This document shows, piece by piece, positions 53,405-62,156 of a stretch of DNA of 64,000 nt (the stretch's first letter is position 1; each line of letters begins with the position of its first letter). Source of the stretch: Saccharibacillus endophyticus (lineage in GTDB: Bacteria; Bacillota; Bacilli; Paenibacillales; Paenibacillaceae); NCBI RefSeq assembly GCF_013185185.1, contig NZ_JAAZWE010000002.1, positions 248,001 to 312,000 of the forward strand, given 5' to 3'. The notes beneath the pieces were generated by a model, which saw nothing but the letters and a program-made list of their open reading frames with translations, was not told the DNA's origin and did not search any database. A program made the position numbers and the translations under genes.

Positions 53405-53868
53405 CTACTAGCATCTTCCGTATTCCATAAGTTGAAAGTTCGAAGTACATATACGCTGCCCTCTTCGATCGTGCGCCTACCGTTAATGATGATTCGGCCG
53501 TATTGCCCTTTTCCCAATACAAAAGCCAACTCATCCAGCAGACCGCTCCGATCATCCGTGCGAACCGGCTTCCCGAACGATGGATCATAGCCGAAACGAA
53601 CCGCTATATATTCTGCATGCCGCCGCGGAAATAAACCAGGAAGTTTTGCGTGGCTGATCTCCATGTCGGCAGCAGGCATAGGCAGCCATTCACAGGTATC
53701 GTCTACCTGCTCAATTCCTTTTACCGTTTGATGGAAAACAAGCCGATGTACAAGTATCCGCTCTTTTTCCAGTGGATAAGGATTCGTCGGGATTGCTGCA
53801 GGAAGAGGAAAAGCAGCCGGTTGATGAGTACGCAAAGACGCATAAGGTTCTCCGCGCGTATCTTTCAT
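53368..53868 (-). CDS. Hypothetical protein, apparently damaged at both ends
   Basis: 166 residues from ATG 53868. A strong site (GGAGGAGA) and ATG at 53898 lie upstream in the same frame, encoding MIVQTVLIR, then TGA, then MKDTRG. One nonsense codon therefore splits the likely original N-terminus, and ATG 53868 has no ribosome site of its own unless it restarts from the TGA. The C-terminus (SSLSTLNQRITLG) is formed by the palindrome. The middle (HAEYIAVRFGYDPSFGKPVR, GKGQYGRIIINGR) is soluble and unrecognised. It lies directly after vanZ. Confidence 0.55.
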   Translation of the reverse strand: MKDTRGEPYASLRTHQPAAFPLPAAIPTNPYPLEKERILVHRLVFHQTVKGIEQVDDTCEWLPMPAADMEISHAKLPGLFPRRHAEYIAVRFGYDPSFGKPVRTDDRSGLLDELAFVLGKGQYGRIIINGRRTIEEGSVYVLRTFNLWNTEDASSLSTLNQRITLG

Positions 53869-53901
53869 TCAGCGGATCAGCACGGTTTGCACGATCATAT
53901 C

Positions 53902-54420
53902 TTATCTCCTCCGCTCTTGGCCGGAGCGGCTGCGGGCATTGGCGGAACGGGTTCTTGCATGTCCGCGCCCGTTCCTTTTTTTCCCGGGACCGGCAATCAA
54001 CCGATAGCCGATGTAACCAAGGCTTGCGCCGATACTGTTCAGAATTACATCGTCGACATCGGCAACTCCTGCTCCAAGCACGCCTTGTGCCAGTTCCAGA
54101 ATCACGATGAATAACAGAAAACGAGTCAAAAACCCGAAGTAGTTCCGGCATTTTCCGAAAAGTATCGGAAACAACACCCCGAACGGAACGAATACCGCCA
54201 CATTACCCGCCAAATTAATCAGCGGAGCCCGAAGATTATCCCAGCTTGCCGAACGGGCGAACAACTGAATGGTCTCGAACGGTACGATGTTATAACGAAA
54301 ATCGCCGCTAATATGCGCCGAACGGCCGAAGCCCCAGAACATCCAATAGAGCAGCAGCCCTCCGTAACCCAGCAAGACCAGGCCGGCCAACACTTTAACG
54401 ACGATTACTTTGGCTTTCAT
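53902..54420 (-). CDS. VanZ-family membrane protein
   Basis: 172 residues with four hydrophobic segments. RYNIVPFETIQLF, NLAGNVAVFVPFGVLFP and DVDDVILNSIGASLGYIGYR are VanZ signatures. VanZ gives low-level teicoplanin resistance in some strains, while most family members are uncharacterised. The C-terminal 25 residues are Arg/Gly/Ser-rich. Its stop lies 3 bases before the ATG of the damaged downstream gene. Confidence 0.88.
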   Translation of the reverse strand: MKAKVIVVKVLAGLVLLGYGGLLLYWMFWGFGRSAHISGDFRYNIVPFETIQLFARSASWDNLRAPLINLAGNVAVFVPFGVLFPILFGKCRNYFGFLTRFLLFIVILELAQGVLGAGVADVDDVILNSIGASLGYIGYRLIAGPGKKRNGRGHARTRSANARSRSGQERRR

Positions 54421-54486
54421 GCAGCAAAACTCCTTTTTGACGCTCAGCCGGAACGCCTATCCGCCCTGCGTTTCCGACTCTCTTTT

Positions 54487-55371
54487 TTAATCGCTGCTGC
54501 CCGGAAGCCCCTCTTTCAGCTCCAGCCATACGGCAGCCATATCCAACTCCCCTTTGCCGCTTTGCACGGCGTCCGAGTAGGTACGGTCTACGGCTTCCGC
54601 AAGCGGCAAATCCAGTCCTTCGCGCTTCGCTTCGGCCGTCAGCAGACCCAAGTCCTTCGACAGCAGGCTGACCATGAACGCGGCCGGGAACTCCTCGTTC
54701 ATCCACATGTCTTTTTTGGCGGCGAGCATCGGCGTATTGACCGCGGATTCCCCGATCATCTCCATCAACTGCTCGCGCCGCAACCCGGCATGCTCCCCGG
54801 CCAGCAGCGCTTCGGAAATCCCCTGCGCCATCACGCCGAGCAGCAGATTGATCGACAGCTTGGCCGAACTTCCGGCGCCGACTTCCCCGAAAACAATCGT
54901 CTTTTTCCCCAAGACGTCGAAGAAAGGACGACACTGTTCCACCGCGGCTTCCGCACCTCCGGCCAGAATGACCAACTGGCCGTTAACCGCCGGAGCGACC
55001 GATCCGGATACCGGAGCGTCGACATAAATCCCTCCGGCCGACTGTATCCGCTGTGCGAATTCACGCGCTTCTCCCGGCGCGATCGTGCTCATGTTTACGA
55101 CGACGGCATTAGGCGCCAACCCTGCAAGCAGCCCTTCTTCCCCTTCCAGAACAGCTTCTACCGCCGCTCCTTTAGTCAGCATGATAAAGACCGCTTCGGC
55201 TTCTTCCGCCGCCTTTTTCGGCGAAGAAACGATCTTGCCGCCATCGTCTGCGAGCGGCTCCGCTTTTGCCGGAGTCCGATTGTAGACGTTAACTTCATGT
55301 CCGGCTTTCAACAAATTCCGAGCCATCGGCAGCCCCATATATCCGGTTCCGATCCACGCCAATTTTGTCAT
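54487..55371 (-). CDS. NAD(P)-dependent 3-hydroxyisobutyrate-type dehydrogenase
   Basis: 294 residues from MTKLAWIGTGYMGLPMARNL, with AAGGAG upstream. The Rossmann G-x-G-x-x-G sits at residues 8-13 (GTGYMG), DAPVSGSVAPAVNGQL is the substrate-binding DxPVSGG variant, and the catalytic Lys lies in SSAKLSINLLL (K in the GAGxxxK motif). It oxidises beta-hydroxyacids such as 3-hydroxyisobutyrate or tartronate semialdehyde relatives; the exact substrate is open. It is monocistronic. Confidence 0.9.
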   Translation of the reverse strand: MTKLAWIGTGYMGLPMARNLLKAGHEVNVYNRTPAKAEPLADDGGKIVSSPKKAAEEAEAVFIMLTKGAAVEAVLEGEEGLLAGLAPNAVVVNMSTIAPGEAREFAQRIQSAGGIYVDAPVSGSVAPAVNGQLVILAGGAEAAVEQCRPFFDVLGKKTIVFGEVGAGSSAKLSINLLLGVMAQGISEALLAGEHAGLRREQLMEMIGESAVNTPMLAAKKDMWMNEEFPAAFMVSLLSKDLGLLTAEAKREGLDLPLAEAVDRTYSDAVQSGKGELDMAAVWLELKEGLPGSSD

Positions 55372-55469
55372 GTTCCTATGCACTCCTTTTCCGCGATTCA
55401 TGATGGGTTGTTTCGGCTTTGCGTGCAGAATCTCTTCTACAGCATACCCGAATCGGCAGCCGGAGTCAT

Positions 55470-55526
55470 GTCAGGCGCATTCCCGGACGATCCGTACCGG
55501 ATCGCCAGAAATGCGCCTGACTTTTT
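55470..55526. terminator. Strong hairpin between dehydrogenase and permease genes
   Basis: GTCAGGCGCATT pairs with AATGCGCCTGAC, and inside CGATCCG pairs with CGGATCG. The T run (TTTTT) is on the + strand only, yet both neighbours are on the minus strand, so its orientation does not match a simple terminator of the ABC operon. Confidence 0.6.
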
Positions 55527-55536
55527 CGGATCTTAT

Positions 55537-56313
55537 TCAGTTCAAATCTTCCCGTATTTTGTGACGAACGGCTATTGCCGCGAACAAAACGATAAAGACG
55601 AACGCCACCAGCAGCGTCTGCGCGAATTCGCCGGCGTCGTTGAAGTCTTTGACGGCAACCAGCGTGTTGACCAGCCAATACTGCGAAATATTCACTCCGT
55701 TCATCAATGACTCCAAAGCGCCCAGCAGCATGCCCGGAATGTTCAAAGCCAGCACGAATCCGATGATGACGCCGGCTAACAGATTTTTGCATAACACCGT
55801 TATGCATAACATCAAGATCGCGAATGCCCAATGCAGCAAAAATTGTCCGATCAGCAATTTGACGAAATAACCGGCATCTCCCCATGTCGTATTGTCGAAA
55901 AACAACCCGCGACCGATCCAATCGGACACCAGCATCGTCAAAAAAAGCAGTCCGACGAACAGCGCCGAGATCCATATTTTAGCCAAGATCGTGTAGATTC
56001 GCGCCCGGCGCATAGACATGTAGTTTTTTCCGAAGCCCGATTGATATTCGCTCATATAAAAGTAAACGACGAACACCGTAATGTAGAGCAGCATCCAGGA
56101 AGGCGGCTGGGACAGCGTGTACTGAATAAATTCGCTCGCGTCAAGGCTGCCGACCGCGACGCCTCCGCCTGCTTCCATCTCCTGCGAATACTGCCCCATC
56201 ATGAAAATGCCGAAAATCTGAAAAGCGCAAAACAACAACAGCAGCATATACATCGTTTTATTGCGGATAAAACGGTACGCGTCCATTTTCAAAAGATTAA
56301 GCATGCCGTTCAC
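55537..56313 (-). CDS. ABC-2 type permease (peptide-antibiotic immunity type)
   Basis: 258 residues with six hydrophobic segments. MLNLLKMDAYRFIRNKTMYM at the start and SEYQSGFGKNYMSMRRAR, the cytoplasmic loop, are typical of LanFEG/BcrB permeases. It follows the ATPase with a 17-base overlap. With the ATPase it should remove lipid-active or cell-wall-active peptides from the membrane. Confidence 0.85.
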   Translation of the reverse strand: MNGMLNLLKMDAYRFIRNKTMYMLLLLFCAFQIFGIFMMGQYSQEMEAGGGVAVGSLDASEFIQYTLSQPPSWMLLYITVFVVYFYMSEYQSGFGKNYMSMRRARIYTILAKIWISALFVGLLFLTMLVSDWIGRGLFFDNTTWGDAGYFVKLLIGQFLLHWAFAILMLCITVLCKNLLAGVIIGFVLALNIPGMLLGALESLMNGVNISQYWLVNTLVAVKDFNDAGEFAQTLLVAFVFIVLFAAIAVRHKIREDLN

Positions 56314-57223
56314 CCGCCTGTTCGGTTCGTGCCAGGAAATATTGCTCCAGACTTTGCTGATGCTTGTGAATCGAATCGATCTCGATCCCGTGTTCGATCA
56401 ACGTTTTCGAAATCTGCCGAATCTGCGCGCCTTCTTCATACACATACACCGTATTGTTATCCGATACTTTATAATCCGTAATCTTCAATTCGCGCTCCAA
56501 AACGGGAATCGCCGCCTCGATCGCTTCCAATCTCAGCTCGATCCGCTCTTCGCATTTGTGCAGAAGGTCGTCCGCCGAAATCACTTCGACCATTTCGCCT
56601 TGATGGATAATGGCGTATTTGGTCGCGATCTTGGACAGTTCCTCCAAGATATGGCTGGAAATCAGGATCGTCAATCCGTCTTTGTTCAGTTCCCGGATCA
56701 GCGCGCGAATCTCGACGATCCCTTGCGGGTCCAATCCGTTAACCGGCTCGTCCAACAGCAGAACGTCGGGACTTCCAAGCAGTGCGGCCGCGATGCCCAG
56801 CCTCTGCTTCATGCCTAACGAAAAACTTTTTACTTTGGCCGAACCGCTGTTTTCCAATCCGACCGTTTTCAGCAGCCGATCGATTTGCGCGTTCGCGTTC
56901 GGCAGACCGTAAGCGATCGCCAACAGCTTCAAATTTTCGAAAGCGGAATAATGGGGATAAAGCCCTGCTTGCTCGATCAATACGCCCATGCGTTCGAAAA
57001 AAGATTGCCCGTCGGCCGAAGCGCGATTGAAAAAATGCAGTTCGCCCGAGGTCGGATGAACCAGCCCGGCGACCATTTTGAGCAGCGTCGATTTGCCTGC
57101 CCCGTTTTTCCCGATCAACCCTACGATTTCGCCCCGATAGACAGAAAGATCTATACTTTTCACAACCGTTTTGCTTCCGTATGCTTTGGTCAAGTTTTTC
57201 ATCTCGATGATCGTATCCGGCAT
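56297..57223 (-). CDS. ABC ATP-binding protein (BcrA/LanF type)
   Basis: 308 residues. Walker A GKNGAGKS, signature FSLGMKQRL (the variant seen in BcrA/LanF, instead of LSGGQ), Walker B DVLLLDEPVNGLD, H-loop LISSHIL. The C-terminal approximately 90 residues beyond the domain are common to lantibiotic-immunity ATPases. It overlaps the permease and lies 86 bases after the response regulator. Confidence 0.92.
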   Translation of the reverse strand: MPDTIIEMKNLTKAYGSKTVVKSIDLSVYRGEIVGLIGKNGAGKSTLLKMVAGLVHPTSGELHFFNRASADGQSFFERMGVLIEQAGLYPHYSAFENLKLLAIAYGLPNANAQIDRLLKTVGLENSGSAKVKSFSLGMKQRLGIAAALLGSPDVLLLDEPVNGLDPQGIVEIRALIRELNKDGLTILISSHILEELSKIATKYAIIHQGEMVEVISADDLLHKCEERIELRLEAIEAAIPVLERELKITDYKVSDNNTVYVYEEGAQIRQISKTLIEHGIEIDSIHKHQQSLEQYFLARTEQAGERHA

Positions 57224-57308
57224 GACCTCACCTCCTGATTCCTATTGAACAGGATGAACGCCAAAAGATCGCCAACAAAAAGCAAAGAAATGTCAAAGAC
57301 GATTCCCA

Positions 57309-58010
57309 TCAACCGCTCAACCGAAATCCGATTCCCCACAAGGTATCGATATACGGCTCCGGGTCGTAAGTCTTGATTTTGTTGCGAATATTGCTGATAT
57401 GCACGGTGATCGTTTTGTCTTCGCCCAAATAAACGTCATCCCAAGCCAATTCGTACAAATCCTGCTTGGTGAATACGCGCGTCGGATGTTTGACCAACAG
57501 TTCAAGGATTTTGTACTCCTGACGAGTCAAAGCAAGCGGCGTACCGTTGACGCAGGCGCTGTACGCGCCGCAATCGAGCGTCAGGTTTTTATGTCGGTAC
57601 GCTGGAGGTCCGGAATCGGCGCTGCTCGCGCTTTTTCCGATATGTACGTGAATGCGGGCAATCAACTCTTCCAACTCGAAAGGCTTGGTCACGTAATCGT
57701 CCGCGCCGAGCGCGAACAAATTCAGTTTATGGTCCAAATGGTCTTTTGCCGTCAATATGATTACCGGAACAGCCAATCCCAGCTCGCTGCGAATCTGCCG
57801 CATGAACGCTTCGCCGGACAATCCGGGCAGCATCAAATCCAACACGATAAGCCGATAAGATTGCTGATCCAGCCGCATTAAAGCTTCCGTTCCCGAATAC
57901 GCCGAGGTGCACAGGAAGCCTACGCGGGTCAATCCGTCGCGAATGATCCCGTTGATCGACTCGTCGTCTTCCACGATCAAGATCGGTTGATTTTGTCCGT
58001 GTTTCTGCAT
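57309..58010 (-). CDS. OmpR-family response regulator
   Basis: 233 residues from MQKHGQNQPILIVEDDESIN, with AAAGGA at 8 nt. Receiver with EDD, phosphoacceptor D in LIVLDLMLPGLSG, T in IILTAKD and K in VTKPFELEEL. The C-terminal winged helix has ITVHISNIRNK. Its start lies 4 bases after the kinase stop, so the order is kinase first, regulator second, opposite to the more common arrangement. Confidence 0.93.
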   Translation of the reverse strand: MQKHGQNQPILIVEDDESINGIIRDGLTRVGFLCTSAYSGTEALMRLDQQSYRLIVLDLMLPGLSGEAFMRQIRSELGLAVPVIILTAKDHLDHKLNLFALGADDYVTKPFELEELIARIHVHIGKSASSADSGPPAYRHKNLTLDCGAYSACVNGTPLALTRQEYKILELLVKHPTRVFTKQDLYELAWDDVYLGEDKTITVHISNIRNKIKTYDPEPYIDTLWGIGFRLSG

Positions 58011-58014
58011 GAAA

Positions 58015-58920
58015 TCATTCCTTTCGCGCTTTGACAAAGATGAGCCTTATAACGAACATGCCCTGCTCGCTGTCGGCTTCCGCATGTCCGTGCATGTTCT
58101 CCATCAACGACTTCACGATCGATAAGCCAAGCCCGGAGGAACGAACGCCGCGCGAAGCGTCTTCTTTGTAAAAGCGGTTGAACACGCGTTCCGTATCCAC
58201 TCGTTCTCCTTTTCTCAGCCGATTGGCAAAACAAATCCGCACGCGTTCTGCCTCTTCTTCGCATACGACCGATAACGATCCTGTCCCATGCGCGAAATAG
58301 TTGCTCAAAATATTGGCGAGCACGCGGTCTACGGCATGGATATTGCCGTTCACCCGAACGGACGAATCCGGAAGCCGAAGTTCGGGTTCCGTACCTTGCC
58401 GGGAAAAATCGTCGAAAAACGCAAACAAATTATGCTGGAGCAAAGCCAGAATATCGAGCGGTTCCTGTTCGATCAAGTACTCGGGGTTTTGCAGCTTCGT
58501 ATATAAAAACAGTTCGTCGATCAGCTTGGACAACTGCCCGATACGGGATTTGGCCTGCGCCATATAGCGATCTTTGTCGGAGAACTCTTCAGCCTGCCGC
58601 GCCAACTGAAGATAACCGTCAAGCGCGGTCAAAGGCGTGCGGATATCGTGCGACAAACTGACGATCGTCGCATTGATTTCTTCGTTTTTGCGGGTATACT
58701 GCCGGTCTGCCTTTTTTTGCTGATCGAGCAGTCGATTGCAGCCTCGGATAAGCGTCATCATCTCTCTCGATCTGAGTTGGGCGTCTACCTGCTTGAAGGA
58801 ACCGTTTTGCATAATGAAATGTAATTGGTTGCCGATATCTCGAACTTGAGCTTTATAATGCAGCAGATAGATCGTCTGCGCAACCAACAGAACCGCAAGC
58901 ACCGTCAACAAAATGATCAT
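58015..58920 (-). CDS. Sensor histidine kinase with minimal sensor
   Basis: 301 residues. One N-terminal membrane helix (about 2-22) and almost no extracytoplasmic loop, then a short linker and the phosphoacceptor SLSHDIRTPLTALDGYLQ. The ATP lid includes VLANILSNYFAHG, NRFYKEDASRG and SSGLGLSIVKSLM; the G1 box is missing. Such intramembrane-sensing kinases usually depend on an ABC partner to report antibiotic peptides, which fits the downstream ABC genes. Confidence 0.9.
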   Translation of the reverse strand: MIILLTVLAVLLVAQTIYLLHYKAQVRDIGNQLHFIMQNGSFKQVDAQLRSREMMTLIRGCNRLLDQQKKADRQYTRKNEEINATIVSLSHDIRTPLTALDGYLQLARQAEEFSDKDRYMAQAKSRIGQLSKLIDELFLYTKLQNPEYLIEQEPLDILALLQHNLFAFFDDFSRQGTEPELRLPDSSVRVNGNIHAVDRVLANILSNYFAHGTGSLSVVCEEEAERVRICFANRLRKGERVDTERVFNRFYKEDASRGVRSSGLGLSIVKSLMENMHGHAEADSEQGMFVIRLIFVKARKE

Positions 58921-59023
58921 CAGGCGTCACCCTTTCTTTTGTGCGGTATCGGGTTTTATGAAAAAAGACGGTCCAAAGGCCGAACGGGCTTAAGATCGTC
59001 TTTTTGAAAGAGTTTGTTCGTGA

Positions 59024-59860
59024 TTACGCCGTGCGTGAATGATCGTCCAGAGGACGCGGATCGAAGCCGAGCAGGGCATCGTCCGCCGCGCGGAGCAAAT
59101 CGGACATGAATTCTTCCGGGGAATCCAGGCGGCTCCGTCCGTTCAGGCTGCATCGGATTTCATGGTTTCGGCCGTCTCCGACCGACAACAACAATCTTCT
59201 GCCCGACAGCCCGAGCGTCTGCACCGTCATGCGGCGGATTTCGCTCAACGGAATGCAGTCGACGATAAAGCTTCCGTTCGGCTGCGGATAAAAGGCTGCG
59301 AATTCATAGCGCGTAACGGCCAAAAGAACCGTTCCGACCCGAATATCCGCCCAATTCTCGAAATCCCGGTACAGCGCGCGTACTTCTTCGTGCGGCTCGA
59401 TCGCTCCGGCATGTCTAAGGCCTGATTCCGCGTACGGATCCACTCGGACATGGCGCTTGATACGCTCCTTGATCGAAAACTGGATAGACAGGAACACGAT
59501 CAACCCGATCGTCAAATTCGTCAGCACGTTGCCTATTCCCATAAACAAAACGACCAGCATCAAAGCCGCCGTCGACCATTGGCTGATGGTGAGCATACGC
59601 AATTTTTGCGATTTCGTTCGACGGTAGCGCTTGAAGCCTTTACCGGGAATGTATTGAAAATCGTGATGCCTGTTCACCTTTTTGATTTTTTCCGCCCGGA
59701 TCAACACCCAGATGCCGGCTCCCGTCATCAACAGTCCGAGCAGCGTCATGATCAATTCGCCCGCTGCCAAACCGACCACCGCGCACAAACCGAAAAATAG
59801 CGTATTCATCCATCCGATCAACCTTAACTTGACGACCTGCTTCTTATAACCCGAATCCAT
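59024..59860 (-). CDS. Membrane protein of unknown function
   Basis: 278 residues. Two hydrophobic segments near the N-terminus (about 17-50), a basic loop (KIKKVNRHHDFQYIPGKGFK), two more helices (about 95-130), then a long cytoplasmic C-terminal domain (from about 140) with YEFAAFYPQPNGSFIVDCIP then LSEIRRM resembling PH-like bacterial domains. I recognise no named family. It is transcribed on its own between the immunity module and thrC. Confidence 0.65.
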   Translation of the reverse strand: MDSGYKKQVVKLRLIGWMNTLFFGLCAVVGLAAGELIMTLLGLLMTGAGIWVLIRAEKIKKVNRHHDFQYIPGKGFKRYRRTKSQKLRMLTISQWSTAALMLVVLFMGIGNVLTNLTIGLIVFLSIQFSIKERIKRHVRVDPYAESGLRHAGAIEPHEEVRALYRDFENWADIRVGTVLLAVTRYEFAAFYPQPNGSFIVDCIPLSEIRRMTVQTLGLSGRRLLLSVGDGRNHEIRCSLNGRSRLDSPEEFMSDLLRAADDALLGFDPRPLDDHSRTA

Positions 59861-59973
59861 CGCGCACCCTCATCCTTCTTTTTTAAGTTCTTTCTTTCCA
59901 TTTTAACCTTTTTTGTGTTTCCGTAGAGCACTTATTTACCGATATGCATGTTTGATCGCTTTCACAGGCATAT

Positions 59974-60028
59974 AAAAAAGCTTCCCGATGCACCATTTTC
60001 TCATGCCTCGGAAAGCTTCTTTTTTTCA
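59974..60028. terminator. Terminator between thrC and the membrane protein
   Basis: AAGCTTCCCGATGCA pairs with CATGCCTCGGAAAGCTT (short mismatch), flanked by AAAAAA and TTTTTTT, a stem usable in both directions. Confidence 0.85.
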
Positions 60029-60039
60029 AAGTCGGAATC

Positions 60040-61458
60040 TTAAGCCTGACTGACCTTACCGCCCGCGAAAAAAGCTTCGAGCTGACGCGTCACTTCGGCT
60101 TTGTCGTTATCGATCACGGTCTGGTACTGATCTTTGGCGATCAATTCCGCGATTTCGACCGGGAATTCCTGCGTGATGTCTAGCAAACGGATCGCTTCGT
60201 CGAATTTCGCCGGGTGCGCCGTCGCGAACGATACCGTCACTTCGCCTTCTTCGGTAAACGCTTCGGAAGCCGCCACGCCGCAGGCCGTATGCGGATCGAG
60301 CAGGTAACCCGTTTCGGAACGGTACTTGCCGATCAGCTGCAGATTCTGCTCGTTGGTCGCGCCCAGAGCGTGAAGCTCCGATTGCACGCGCTGAAGCAGT
60401 TCGCCTTCCACAACGATCTTCCGACCGTCCGCAAGCTGCTGCATGTACTTCGACACTTCGAAGGCATCTTCATCCAGCAAATAATACAGGTAACGCTCGA
60501 AATTGCTTGCCACCTGAATATCCATAGACGGGCTGTGCGTTTTGCGGAACTCGCCCGGTTGGTATTCGCCCGTCGTCACGAAGCGCTCCAGGATATTGTT
60601 TTCGTTGGTCGCAATGATCAGCTTGTTGATCGGCAGGCCCATCTTTTTCGCGAGGAATCCCGAGAAGATATTGCCGAAGTTGCCGGACGGCACGCTGACA
60701 TTGATTTTTTTCGAATCGTCGCCCATCTGCTTTTCCGCTTGGAAGTATGCATAGAAGTAGTAAACGGTCTGCGCCAAAATGCGAACGAAGTTGATCGAGT
60801 TGATCGCGCGCAGATGGTGTTTGCTTTTAAACTCCAGATCCGAGAACAGTTCTTTGATGATCCGCTGACAATCGTCGAAGTTGCCGTGCACCGAAAGGTT
60901 GAGCACGTTCTCGTCGTTGACGGTCGTCATTTGCAATTCCTGCACTTTGCTGACTTTGCCGTGCGGGTGCAGGATACAGATCTTGATGCCTTCTTTGCCG
61001 CGCACGCCCTGGATCGCGGCCGCGCCGGTATCGCCGGACGTCGCGCCCAGAATATGAATGATCTCTCCGCGCGTCTTCGACACGTAAGAGTAAAATTCGC
61101 CCATGAATTGCAGAGCCACGTCTTTGAAAGCAAACGTCGGTCCGTGGAACAGTTCCAAGATGTACAGGGAATCGTTCAGTTTGCGCACCGGCGTCACTTC
61201 CGGATCGCGGAAGGTCGCGTAGCTGGCGTCTACCAATTGCTTCAGGTCTTCTTGCGGAATCTCGTCATTGGCGTACAACGAGAAAATCTCGATAAATAGC
61301 TCGCGGAACGGAAGTGTTTTCCAACGATCCAGCGTTTCTGCCGATACGGCCGGAATTTGCTCCGGGACCATCAGTCCCCCGTCTTCGCCCAAGCCCATCA
61401 GGACGGTATCGATAAAGCCTTTCGGTTCCACTTGACCTCTTGTACTGATGTAGTTCAT
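60040..61458 (-). CDS. thrC: Threonine synthase
   Basis: 472 residues, the longer (E. coli/yeast) class of threonine synthase. PLP-enzyme features: LFHGPTFAFKDVALQFMGEF carries the Schiff-base Lys, ILGATSGDTGAAAI binds the phosphate, and the later INFVRILAQTVYYFYAY and VPSGNFGNIFSGFLAKKMGL are typical. It makes threonine from phosphohomoserine. No hom or thrB gene is adjacent. It is monocistronic. Confidence 0.95.
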   Translation of the reverse strand: MNYISTRGQVEPKGFIDTVLMGLGEDGGLMVPEQIPAVSAETLDRWKTLPFRELFIEIFSLYANDEIPQEDLKQLVDASYATFRDPEVTPVRKLNDSLYILELFHGPTFAFKDVALQFMGEFYSYVSKTRGEIIHILGATSGDTGAAAIQGVRGKEGIKICILHPHGKVSKVQELQMTTVNDENVLNLSVHGNFDDCQRIIKELFSDLEFKSKHHLRAINSINFVRILAQTVYYFYAYFQAEKQMGDDSKKINVSVPSGNFGNIFSGFLAKKMGLPINKLIIATNENNILERFVTTGEYQPGEFRKTHSPSMDIQVASNFERYLYYLLDEDAFEVSKYMQQLADGRKIVVEGELLQRVQSELHALGATNEQNLQLIGKYRSETGYLLDPHTACGVAASEAFTEEGEVTVSFATAHPAKFDEAIRLLDITQEFPVEIAELIAKDQYQTVIDNDKAEVTRQLEAFFAGGKVSQA

Positions 61459-61562
61459 CGTAAAGCCCCCAATTGTGTCGAGAATATTTCAATAATCATA
61501 CCCCGAAACCGACATGCGATGACAGTCTTTTTTTACATTTTCGTCTAAAAATCGTTGCTTGT

Positions 61563-62072
61563 TCAATGCGAAAACGCGCCGCCATGCCGACGTTGTCCGT
61601 CTGCCGCGTACTTCTTTTCCACAACGACCTTAAGCTGCCGCTGACGATAATCGATAAAAGCAAGCATGTAACGCCGAAGCACGAGAGCATCGAACAATCG
61701 GCCTGCAGGCCCGAACGGCGAAGCGAACTCCAGAATGTCGCGCACGAGCGTCCCTTCTTCGCATCGCTCGAATTCATGTCGGTGCATCATGTGGCGAAAC
61801 GCGCCTTTTTGCATCCGGTCGACGAAAAAGCAAGGTCTGTCCAGCTCTTCGACGAGCGAAGTCAGCTGTTGGCGAACACCGAAATGCACGGCCTCGAACA
61901 CGACGATTTCGTTTTTCTCCATCAGTCCTTGCAGCCGGCCGCCCGGAAGCGTCCGTTCGCGTGTACGGGGCCAAACTGTTTGCGGATGCAGTCCCACGTC
62001 TCTCGCCGCGTCGAAACAAACTTCGATCGGAGCATGGATCACGATCTCTTTCGTAACCTCTACCATGGACAT
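61563..62072 (-). CDS. SRPBCC-fold protein
   Basis: 169 residues from MSMVEVTKEIVIHAPIEVCF, with GGAGGA close upstream. The start is the first strand of the SRPBCC/START-like domain (polyketide cyclase/CoxG-like), and the later KNEIVVFEAVHFG, MMHRHEFERCEEGTLVRDIL and the C-terminal helix fit the helix-grip fold. Members bind hydrophobic ligands. No catalytic residues were identified, and the ligand is unknown. Confidence 0.8.
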   Translation of the reverse strand: MSMVEVTKEIVIHAPIEVCFDAARDVGLHPQTVWPRTRERTLPGGRLQGLMEKNEIVVFEAVHFGVRQQLTSLVEELDRPCFFVDRMQKGAFRHMMHRHEFERCEEGTLVRDILEFASPFGPAGRLFDALVLRRYMLAFIDYRQRQLKVVVEKKYAADGQRRHGGAFSH

Positions 62073-62112
62073 GAATCCTCCATTAGTGGACATTTATTTT
62101 TTGAAAAATAGT

Positions 62113-62143
62113 AAAAAAAGAAGCCGGTGTATCGCCCAACTTC
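62113..62143 (-). terminator. Weak terminator after the SDR gene at 62157
   Basis: GAAGTTGG and CCGGCTTC pair with two G-U pairs and are followed on the minus strand by TTTTTTTA. Confidence 0.6.
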
Positions 62144-62156
62144 TTCATCGGTTCGT

